Shown: positions 53,160 through 60,414 of the stretch, piece by piece
Layout of the letters: every line of letters begins with the position of its first letter
Numbering within the stretch: position 1 is the stretch's first letter
Source of the DNA: Fibrobacterota bacterium
GTDB lineage: Bacteria; Fibrobacterota; Chitinivibrionia; Chitinivibrionales; Chitinispirillaceae
Assembly (NCBI GenBank): GCA_023436145.1
Contig: JAEZKP010000017.1
Location: forward strand, 25,358-89,357
DNA: 64,000 nt
Reading direction: 5' to 3'
Translations under genes and position numbers: made by a program
Notes under the pieces: model-generated
What the model saw: only the letters and a program-made list of their open reading frames with translations
Database searches by the model: none
Told to the model about the DNA's origin: nothing

Positions 53160-54455
53160 CTACCTGGAATGGAACTTCACGTACATGTCATCAAAATTCA
53201 ATGTCACTTTTTCAAATTTATTGATTAGATCTTTCCCGATATTACCATACATATATTTCCAGTGGAACTGAAATTCCTGGAGAATTACCGCTATCTTTTT
53301 TAAGATAACTTCCTTTCCCTGTATCGATGGTGAGAAGTTTATATAATATCCATTGTAAGTACCCATTCCTCCAATACCAGCATATTGAATTTTATGTTCC
53401 TTGTTCCTTTTGGTAATATCTGCTTTGTATTTATCAAAATACCTTTTAAATAACATGGTTTTATTCGCACCTGTGTCAAAATTGTAATACAATCCATCTA
53501 TCTCTATAATCGGTGTCATTTGCACGAATGCCAGATTTTTTTCTTCAGAGCTAGTTGTTTTTTTGGGTATCCTGAGATATCCTTCTCTGCTTATCTGAAT
53601 CTCCTTCAAGGCTGTAATTACCGGATATCCTATAATTCCCTGTATGCTATAATCAGTTCCGCTTATTGCTAAATCACTATCATTAAAAACAAGAAATAAA
53701 GCGTTTCTGACCTGGACATTATCTATCGTCATAGTTTTACAACAGGCCAGTTGTGCATCTACTTTTTTTCCGGTTCCAGCAAGAACATCGATATGACCGG
53801 GTAGCAATTCCATAGAGAATTTTTTTGCATTTGACCTGGAAATAGTTGAAAGATTAGCACCAGTGTCAAAAATAAAATCTATACTGATTCCACTAGATGA
53901 TACTGGTATGGTATTTAAACCTGCTTTGTCCTTTTTCATTTTTATTGCAACATCCTCCATGATATTTACCTGCTGTGGAGGAATTTGTTCTACAGTGGAC
54001 CAGATTGCCAGACTGTTTTTATAATCATCGATATCATCTTTACTCAAAAAATTCTGGTATTCCCTGATTATCAGGTCAGCTTCGATTTTTGCTTTTCTAT
54101 AATCAAATAATTTAACTGAATTGTCCAGCTTTAAAGAATGCAACTCCATTTTCAATGTATCCGGCAAATGTTGTGTAAAGCAATCCAGTAAAGTATCAAT
54201 TTTACTGTTTGACATATCCGGTTTATTAAATGCATTACACACAAACGACTCGACAAGTAATCGATGAAACCGGGATAATTTTTCACCGTTATCAGCTAAT
54301 AATCTCCTCGCACTAAAAAAGTCCCTTTGCTGCACCAGGGTTAAAATCTGTGAAAAACACTCTGAGCTTATCTCAGGTTCATCTGGAATTGATGCCAAAC
54401 TGACAAAAGTTAAAACGGCCGCAATTACACCTGCTTTCAGACTGACTGTTCTCAT
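53160..54455 (-). CDS. Periplasmic retropepsin-like aspartic protease with two DTG motifs
   Basis: About 431 residues from the ATG at 54453-54455, which follows GGAAGG by seven bases; the earlier ATG at 54474-54476 has no ribosome binding site. N-terminal signal peptide (VIAAVLTFVSLAS), a helical region (about 25-165), then two retropepsin-like halves. The first has FIFDTGANLSTIS (Asp197) and ends with GIIGYPVI; the second has YNFDTGANKTMLF (Asp327) and ends with GNIGKDLI. Two DTG motifs and two hydrophobic-hydrophobic-Gly motifs in one chain would form a pepsin-like intramolecular dimer without homodimerisation. A GGTCCGACCC repeat end abuts its 3' end. Substrate unknown. Confidence 0.87.
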   Translation of the reverse strand: MRTVSLKAGVIAAVLTFVSLASIPDEPEISSECFSQILTLVQQRDFFSARRLLADNGEKLSRFHRLLVESFVCNAFNKPDMSNSKIDTLLDCFTQHLPDTLKMELHSLKLDNSVKLFDYRKAKIEADLIIREYQNFLSKDDIDDYKNSLAIWSTVEQIPPQQVNIMEDVAIKMKKDKAGLNTIPVSSSGISIDFIFDTGANLSTISRSNAKKFSMELLPGHIDVLAGTGKKVDAQLACCKTMTIDNVQVRNALFLVFNDSDLAISGTDYSIQGIIGYPVITALKEIQISREGYLRIPKKTTSSEEKNLAFVQMTPIIEIDGLYYNFDTGANKTMLFKRYFDKYKADITKRNKEHKIQYAGIGGMGTYNGYYINFSPSIQGKEVILKKIAVILQEFQFHWKYMYGNIGKDLINKFEKVTLNFDDMYVKFHSR

Positions 54456-55121
54456 ATAATACCTTCCCGGTAACATGACTGGGTTTACCCGTTTGTAAAA
54501 AATGTATCCATAATATGAACTATGATTTTTTCGGTAAAAATTGAGAGTACGTAATTGGATTCTTTACATTTCCTGCTGATATTAAAAACAAAACCGATTT
54601 CCGTATTCCCACATGGTTAAATTAAGTTATTTCACCTGCAATCCCAATTTCTTTGATAAGTCTATGCCAGACAATCGTTATGCTATTTAATTGAAGAAAG
54701 CGATTAAAAGGGGTATATCATTTATTGTTGTTTTTCCAGTTTCGTCATCCGATTATTGCCAGAAGAAGCGGACCATTGAGAGAGAGTCCCCCCAGGGTCG
54801 GACCTCACTTATCTTTTTGAATATCAATGCATTACTCATTATGGCCAGTCAATTTTGAAGCGATTAACCTGAAGCCCGGGGATGTTCATACAACCGCTTT
54901 GGGGATCAGGGGAACAGTTAAGCGGTTAGAATTTTACTTTAATATAATTTAATTCTTTGGGTTTGCCCAGGTTATCTGTGGTCCGACCCTGCCGGATTCG
55001 GCAAAGATTAGCACTTTTGCCCGCACTGAAGCAAAAACACAACCATAAACCAAGTTTAGCAAGAAAAGTCAAATTTAATCTATTATTTTATATATGTATA
55101 TTGAAAAGAAGGTTTTCTCTT
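54456..55121. other. Divergent spacer containing a ~197-bp element
   Basis: 666 bases between the protease and AraC-family genes. The left half has no feature beyond likely promoters; the element at 54794-54990 fills the centre. An open frame that runs into the AraC gene from 54957 begins inside the element and is not coding. Confidence 0.6.
54794..54990. mobile_element. ~197-bp MITE-like element, copy 1
   Basis: It begins AGGGTCGGACCTCACTTATC and ends with TTATCTGTGGTCCGACCCT, so the outer about 11 bases are inverted repeats. Inside, AGCGATTAA (near 54859) and TTAAGCGGTT (near 54918) form a second inverted pair. It is homologous along its length to 58104-58295. It codes for nothing. The same ends bound the transposase remnant at 47.6-48.2 kb. 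Confidence 0.82.
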
Positions 55122-56006
55122 ATGAATGATCCTGCAATCTATCTTTCGAATGTAAAAAAAGCAGTAGAGTACATCGATAGTCATTTAAAGGAAAAACTGT
55201 CAATAAGTGAGATTGCAGCTCAGGCATGCTACTCAGTGTTCCATTTTCACCATATTTTCACTGCAGTAACCGGACATACGCTTAAGAATTATATCCGGAA
55301 AAGAAGAATTTCTGAAGCCGCAAAAGAACTGGTTACTTCAGATAAAAGTATCAGGGACCTGTCTTATGAGTATGGCTTTTTAAACCAGGAATCGTTTACG
55401 AGGGCTTTTAGCAAATTTTTTCTGGTAAATCCACGGATGTATCGCTATGGTGGTGTCATGACCAGCATTGTCGAAAAAATGGAAATCGGAAATGTATTTA
55501 ATCCCTATGCAGGAAATGAGATATGTAAACCAATACTGCAATCTTATCCTGCCCGTTATTATATAGGTATGAAATACAGCGGCACCAATAACAATGATGA
55601 CATATTTAATCTGACCTATGCATTTTTACGCCGGAAAAATGAAATTAAGCACTGTATCGATGGAGAGCAGTACTACGGGCTGGCAGAGAACCGGATCGAT
55701 GACACCGGTAAACAGGTTTTTGACTTTTATGCTGCAATGCGTGTGGATAGCTTAAGAGATATTCCTGAAGGAATGACAGGTATTGAAATTCCAGCAAATG
55801 ATTATGCCGTCATTTTTTACAAAGGAAATAGCGAATATCTGTATGGTGATGAGGGCACCCAATCAGTATACACCTATATTTATGAAACCCTACTTCCCGA
55901 ATGTGGTTTACAAGTCAAAGAAAATTGCGTTGGATTGCAGACTGATAAATCTTATCGTGCGATAGAGAACGACTATACAAAAATAATCATTCCCGTGCAT
56001 GTCTGA
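55122..56006 (+). CDS. AraC-family regulator with GyrI-like effector-binding domain
   Basis: 294 residues from the ATG at 55122, chosen since the AraC homology begins a few codons later and the upstream open frame lies in a repeat element. Residues about 8-108 hold the two helix-turn-helix units (LSISEIAAQACYSVFHFHHIF, SIRDLSYEYGFLNQESFTRAF, KFFLVNPRMYR). Residues about 130-294 form a GyrI/SOUL-like domain (PARYYIGMKYSGTN, YAVIFYKGNSEYLYGDEG) that in relatives such as Rob or BmrR-type regulators binds small hydrophobic molecules. A GAAGG lies 12 bases before the ATG. It is next to the cellulase gene and might regulate it, but the 74-base gap shows no proven site. Confidence 0.92.
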   Translation: MNDPAIYLSNVKKAVEYIDSHLKEKLSISEIAAQACYSVFHFHHIFTAVTGHTLKNYIRKRRISEAAKELVTSDKSIRDLSYEYGFLNQESFTRAFSKFFLVNPRMYRYGGVMTSIVEKMEIGNVFNPYAGNEICKPILQSYPARYYIGMKYSGTNNNDDIFNLTYAFLRRKNEIKHCIDGEQYYGLAENRIDDTGKQVFDFYAAMRVDSLRDIPEGMTGIEIPANDYAVIFYKGNSEYLYGDEGTQSVYTYIYETLLPECGLQVKENCVGLQTDKSYRAIENDYTKIIIPVHV

Positions 56007-56080
56007 TTTTTTTTAAACGATAAATAATTCTTAAAGGCTATAATAGATAAAATTGTAAATTTATCTCTCAAGGAGAACTT

Positions 56081-57355
56081 ATGAAATTATACCGTACCAT
56101 TTCATTGATACTCGCAACATTATTAAATCTTTTTGCAACGCCTGTAGTGAAAGAAAATGGTGCAATGAAGAGGTCAGGATCAAAAATTATCGGGACGAAA
56201 ACTGCTGCACCGGTGCAGGTTGCAGGGATGTCGCTTTTTTGGTCAATCTGGGGAGGAGAAAAATTTTACAATGCTGATGTAGTAGCTTCACTTGCAAACA
56301 GCTGGAATGTAACTCTGGTACGGGCTTCAATTGCAGTTGAAAACAGCGGTGGATACATTGAAAAACCTGATGAACAGCTGGCATACGCAAAAACGATTGT
56401 CGATGCTGCAATAGCCAATGATATTTATGTGTTAGTGGACTGGCACGATCACAATGCAAATCTTCACGTTAATGAGGCAAAAGATTTCTTTTCAAAGATG
56501 GCACAGGCCTATGCAGATACACCCAATATCATTTGGGAAATCTGGAATGAACCAGATGACAAAAATGGAACAGGTCATGACGGGCACGATAGCTGGAATG
56601 ATATCAAGACTTATGCAGATACGATTATTTCTGTAATCAGAAAATACAGCTCAAATCTTATCGTAGTTGGAACCCCCGAATGGTCAGCAGATCCGGAATC
56701 AGCAGCAGAAGATCCTGTTGCTGATAGCAATGTCGCCTATGCATTTCATTTCTATGCCGGATCACATGGTGTGCTTAACCGTGCCATCGCCGAGGCTGCA
56801 ATGCGCAAGGGAGCAGCAATTTTCATCACCGAATGCGGTTCAACTGATGCTTCAGGTGGCGGTGTCAACAGAAAGGTGTATGCTGAAGAGACAACAACCT
56901 GGCTGGATTGGGCTGACAACAAGAGAATTTCATGGGCAGCATGGTCTATTTTCAATAAGGATGAAGCTTCGTCAGCTCTGATACCATCTGCAACCGCAAA
57001 TGGTATCTGGCCGGATTCATTATTGACAACTTCAGGTAAATTTTTCCGGGATAGACTCCTTGCCAGACCCAAAAGCCAATCTTCCGATTCCGCATCGATA
57101 TTTACATCAATACAGGGAAAAGGTTCCTTAACTCTTTCTTCCGGAAAAATGGTTAAAAAAGGTACATCTGTCACAATTACCGCTGTAGCTGAAAATGGGT
57201 GGGCATTCTATTCATGGTCTGATGGAGTAAATTCGACCGCTAATCCATTGGTAATCACTGTTGATGATAATATTTCAATAGCTGCCCAATTTGCACCTGA
57301 TCCTGATATAGACATAATAAAAAATGGTGACTTTTCCAAAGGTAAAGAAAACTGA
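56081..57355 (+). CDS. GH5 endoglucanase, 5' part of an interrupted gene
   Basis: 424 residues up to a TGA at 57353-57355. Signal peptide (TISLILATLLNLFA), GH5 domain about 45-330 with the acid/base Glu157 in WEIWNEP and the nucleophile Glu251 in FITECGS, and WHDHN and HFYAGSH also intact. Then a Bacterial-repeat domain about 345-405 (GSLTLSSGKMVKKGTSVTI, NGWAFYSWSDG). The last residues, NGDFSKGKEN, open a carbohydrate-binding module that continues in the same frame after the stop. GH5 enzymes of this type cut beta-1,4-glucan. The catalytic part is complete, so a shortened but active, non-anchored enzyme is possible. Ribosome binding site AAGGAGAA. Confidence 0.92.
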   Translation: MKLYRTISLILATLLNLFATPVVKENGAMKRSGSKIIGTKTAAPVQVAGMSLFWSIWGGEKFYNADVVASLANSWNVTLVRASIAVENSGGYIEKPDEQLAYAKTIVDAAIANDIYVLVDWHDHNANLHVNEAKDFFSKMAQAYADTPNIIWEIWNEPDDKNGTGHDGHDSWNDIKTYADTIISVIRKYSSNLIVVGTPEWSADPESAAEDPVADSNVAYAFHFYAGSHGVLNRAIAEAAMRKGAAIFITECGSTDASGGGVNRKVYAEETTTWLDWADNKRISWAAWSIFNKDEASSALIPSATANGIWPDSLLTTSGKFFRDRLLARPKSQSSDSASIFTSIQGKGSLTLSSGKMVKKGTSVTITAVAENGWAFYSWSDGVNSTANPLVITVDDNISIAAQFAPDPDIDIIKNGDFSKGKEN

Positions 57356-57991
57356 TACTCCTGGGTGGCAAAATCCTGTAAAGCCACAGTCGAAATTGAT
57401 TCTCAGGTAAATTTCAGAATTACCAAGGCAGATACTCTGGATTGGACGATTCAACTAAGCCAGGATAGTATTACTCTTGACAGTGGTGTTGAATATACAA
57501 TTACTCTGGATGCATGGTCTACGGCAAACCGTGTACTTAGTGTATGGATAGTGGAAGACAAGGAGCCTGCGGTTGATGTCGGGGGCGACACCATATATCT
57601 GACACCTGCAAAGAAAAATTATACAGTGAAAATCACACCACCATTTCCAACTACACGTGGAATTTTCCAGCTCCTGGCAAGTCGAGACACACTACCAGTA
57701 TTTGTTGATAATATTCACATGTACAGATCCATCCCTGTAAAAGTAATAAGAAATCAACAGACAAAAAATAAAAATAATATAATGGGATATCGCCGTTCAG
57801 GTGAGTACATCTATTGGACTCCTTTATCACCGCATTCAAATATAACGCTTATGAATATTAATGGCAAAATTGTAAAACTATCAACTGCCACAAGTCCCCT
57901 CCGGTTAACAAATCTTTCTGCCGGTATCTATATGCTTACTATAGATGATGGAATGGGGAATAGAGCATCTCATATGATTCATAAGTTTTAA
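57356..57991 (+). pseudogene. 3' part of the GH5 gene: CBM4/9-like module and T9SS sorting domain
   Basis: Same frame as the GH5 gene, right after the TGA. It contains YSWVAKSCKATVEI, YTITLDAWSTANRVLSVWI and GIFQLLASRDTLPVFVDNIHM, a CBM4/9-type jelly roll. It ends with a sorting domain (ITLMNINGKIVKLSTATS, LSAGIYMLTIDDG). A GTG at 57365 could start translation but has no ribosome binding site. In related modules the sequence is NGDFSxGxxxW, so the TGA most simply replaces a TGG Trp codon. Confidence 0.85.
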
Positions 57992-58049
57992 ATGTTAACA
58001 GGGTTAACAGACATTTTAAATAAAGCAGAGGTGCTCCTTCAAATAGGAC

Positions 58050-58091
58050 TTAATTCTTTGGACTTGCTCAGGTTATCTGTGGTCCGACCCT
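58050..58091. mobile_element. Right-end fragment of the MITE-like element
   Basis: TTAATTCTTTGGACTTGCTC then AGGTTATCTGTGGTCCGACCCT; nearly identical to the right end of the copy at 54794-54990. The rest of the element is missing. Confidence 0.75.
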
Positions 58092-58103
58092 GTAAGCTTC
58101 ATC

Positions 58104-58295
58104 GGGGTCGGACCTTACTTATTCCCTTCAAAATCAATTCATTACTCTATATGATCAGTCAAATTTTAAGCGATTAATTTAAAGACTGAAATCATAAAAC
58201 AGCCTGGGGACTGATGATTAATTAAGCGATTTAAATTTGACTATTAATATGATTTAATCTCTTGAGTTTGCTCAGGTTATCTGTGGTCCGACCCC
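58104..58295. mobile_element. ~192-bp MITE-like element, copy 2
   Basis: It starts GGGGTCGGACCTTACTTATT and ends TTATCTGTGGTCCGACCCC: perfect 11-base terminal inverted repeats. Inner inverted pair AGCGATTAA / TTAAGCGATT. Homologous to 54794-54990 through most of its length, with a diverged middle. Noncoding. Confidence 0.85.
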
Positions 58296-58423
58296 GTTGT
58301 GCTGTGGATATGCTTATCCACACTTTTTGAACAGTTTTAAACAGGGTTCAAATATTTTCTAATATATTATAGCTATTAATAAATCCACTTAATTATTCTT
58401 ATCAACCATTTAAAGGATTAAGT

Positions 58424-59899
58424 ATGTATAAGAAGTTAATAACGAGTTTTCTGGTACTTTTAATCGCTTTAACAATCAATGCACAAACCATTAACCTCTA
58501 CGGTAAAGTCACTAATCTTGCTGATAAACCGATAGCTGGTGCAACTGTGGAGCTGTTAGGTCAGAATCTCAATGCTACAACTGGTACTGACGGCAGTTAC
58601 AAGATTGCAGGTACAAATATAGCGTCTGTGCCTCAATTAACCCCACAAAACAAAATCTTATCTTTGGATAAAGGTAATATAGGACTTAGCCTTCCTCAAC
58701 CCTCAATGGTAAAAATCGATTTTTTTGACTTAAAAGGTAAAATGATCGGAAAAGAACCTGCACAATTTGTATCAGCTGGATTCTACAATTTTAATATTCG
58801 GGAAAATATCCGTGTCTCCGGAATTTTCATTGTTAGGGTTACGGTAGACCAGGAGGAAGTGACCTTTCGCTATCTTCCATTAAGCTCTGGTGAATTTACA
58901 TTTAGCAGCAATGGCCGTTCAAATGCTGCAAGCAGGAAACTGGCAAAAATAGCAGCTATTGATGATACGTTGAAAATCACTGCTAATGGTTATACCACCA
59001 AAAAAATGGCTATAACATCTTATGATCAGGAACTCAATATTAAACTCGATACTATAGAGACAGTGGGGCGTAGTGCCGGTTGTGGCAAAAGCACTACTCA
59101 TAAAGGTGAAAAAAACCTGCAAATATCCACCGGTGGGAAAAATCGCTCTTACATTCTTCGCCTTCCAGATGATTATGATCCGAATAAACCTTATCGGCTC
59201 ATATTCTCAATCCATTGCCTCAATGGTAGTGCAAGGGGTGTTGCCAGTGGTGGAAATGGAAACAACTATGAATATTATGGACTCTGGAAAATGGCTAACC
59301 CTAAAAATGGTCCAGGTACAACTATTTTCTGTTCACCAGAAGGCTTACCGGTTGGTTTTATGGGTGGTGGCCTGGGCTGGTCTAATACAAATGATGAAGA
59401 CGTTGAGTTTTTTCGCGCAATGTTAACAAAATTCAAAGAGGAGCTTTGTATTGATACTACGCGTGTCTTTGCTGAGGGTTTCAGCATGGGCGGTTCCATG
59501 TCTTATGCATTGTCTTGTGCAATGCCAAATAAGTTCAGGGCTATTTGTATGCACTCCGGAGGTTCAATGAGTGGCTGTAGTGGAAAGGAACGTGCACCAA
59601 CAGCAATGTTTATTACTCATGGAACAAAAGATGATGTTTGCACCTGGACAGGCGGCTCGGGTGTTAATCAACTCAATGAGGTTGCCAAGAGAAACGGATG
59701 TGATACAGAAGATCTTATAAACAAAGCCAAACCAACAGATCAGAGCGGAAAGACTCCAGTTACAGTCAACTACAAAAACTGTAATCCGGCTTTTCCCTGC
59801 AAAGCCAGTATCTTTATTGGTGGCCACGATCCATCACCTGGTGGTGAGAGAGATACCTGGGTTGACGATTCAACCTGGAATTTCTTCAAGCAGTTCTGA
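58424..59899 (+). CDS. Secreted CE1-type (feruloyl/acetyl-xylan) esterase
   Basis: 491 residues. Signal peptide (ITSFLVLLIALTINAQ), carboxypeptidase-regulatory-like fold (INLYGKVTNLADKPIAGATVEL, then TDGSYKI), an insert of about 80 residues that resembles a T9SS sorting domain (VKIDFFDLKGKMIGKEP, GIFIVRVTVDQEEV), the end of the first fold, then the alpha/beta hydrolase domain about 225-491. Nucleophile Ser354 is in GFSMGGSMSYAL; GTKDDVCTW and GGHDPSPGG likely supply Asp and His. The domain is the PHB-depolymerase/feruloyl-esterase type (CE1). It removes ester side groups from hemicellulose, fitting the GH5 gene before it. Ribosome binding site AAAGGA. Confidence 0.9.
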   Translation: MYKKLITSFLVLLIALTINAQTINLYGKVTNLADKPIAGATVELLGQNLNATTGTDGSYKIAGTNIASVPQLTPQNKILSLDKGNIGLSLPQPSMVKIDFFDLKGKMIGKEPAQFVSAGFYNFNIRENIRVSGIFIVRVTVDQEEVTFRYLPLSSGEFTFSSNGRSNAASRKLAKIAAIDDTLKITANGYTTKKMAITSYDQELNIKLDTIETVGRSAGCGKSTTHKGEKNLQISTGGKNRSYILRLPDDYDPNKPYRLIFSIHCLNGSARGVASGGNGNNYEYYGLWKMANPKNGPGTTIFCSPEGLPVGFMGGGLGWSNTNDEDVEFFRAMLTKFKEELCIDTTRVFAEGFSMGGSMSYALSCAMPNKFRAICMHSGGSMSGCSGKERAPTAMFITHGTKDDVCTWTGGSGVNQLNEVAKRNGCDTEDLINKAKPTDQSGKTPVTVNYKNCNPAFPCKASIFIGGHDPSPGGERDTWVDDSTWNFFKQF

Positions 59900-59981
59900 T
59901 CTGACCTGCTTATTTTGAAAATTGCAATGGTCAAATAAGTTAAGTATCAAACTGCTGCAGTTACAAATTTAATGAATGTAT

Positions 59982-60020
59982 AACGGATGATTCTTTGACG
60001 GGGATCATCCGTTTTTTTGT
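59982..60020 (+). terminator. Intrinsic terminator after the esterase gene
   Basis: AACGGATGAT (59982-59991) pairs with ATCATCCGTT (60004-60013), followed by a run of T (TTTTTTTG). A textbook hairpin plus T tract. Confidence 0.88.
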
Positions 60021-60117
60021 TGAATGACTGATATTAAGATCGAAATTACTCTAAGTCTGGTTTTGAATGTTTTTTATAAAAGAGATATTCATGTAAAATG
60101 CTTACATTTAAGCAATG

Positions 60118-60251
60118 GTCCACTCTAAAAGCTGACAAAAGTTAAAACGTCTCAAAAAAATAGATGTAAAAGGTGTTTTTAACGACGGTCAGATCATTTT
60201 TCGCTCACATCGAGCCAGTTCGAAATGTGTTTTCTGACTTTTAGAGTGGAC
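60118..60251. mobile_element. 134-bp inverted-repeat element
   Basis: GTCCACTCTAAAAGCTGAC at the left and CTGACTTTTAGAGTGGAC at the right are inverted repeats (14 perfect bases GTCCACTCTAAAAG/CTTTTAGAGTGGAC, extended with one bulge). An inner pair, GTTAAAACGTC / GTTTTTAACGACG, adds to it. Noncoding and unrelated to the GGGTCGGACC family. Likely a second type of MITE or the fused ends of a lost insertion sequence. Confidence 0.75.
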
Positions 60252-60414
60252 TTAAAAGTAACACTGGAGTTACCAAAGCAATTTTGTTACGACCTGTATC
60301 ACTTTTGTTTGAAAAGGCATAGTCTGCCATAGCGCAGTGTTTCCTATCATGCGCTTACTAAACATAGTTCAGTTCTTGATTACTGCTTCGAATTATTCCT
60401 TTCAAATTCATTTC

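Larger units (their letters stand above)
57992..58423. other. Spacer filled by repeat elements
   Basis: 432 bases, almost wholly repeat: a right-end fragment at 58050-58091 and a full ~192-bp element at 58104-58295. The last 125 bases should hold the esterase promoter. Confidence 0.7.
59900..60414. other. Spacer between convergent genes
   Basis: 515 bases with the terminator at 59982 and the inverted-repeat element at 60118-60251. No gene seen. Confidence 0.65.

Noticed and set aside
54957..55121. N-terminal extension of the AraC-family protein
   Set aside because: The extra residues are encoded by the right end of the MITE-like element; the domain and a proper start codon begin at 55122.
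57365..57991. Separate small gene starting at GTG 57365
   Set aside because: It has no ribosome binding site and is in frame with, and homologous to the normal continuation of, the GH5 protein before it.
56081..57991. Reassigned TGA codon (Trp) for the genome
   Set aside because: Other genes in the window, including parA-like and pncB, end at TGA at the expected place for their families, so TGA is a normal stop here.
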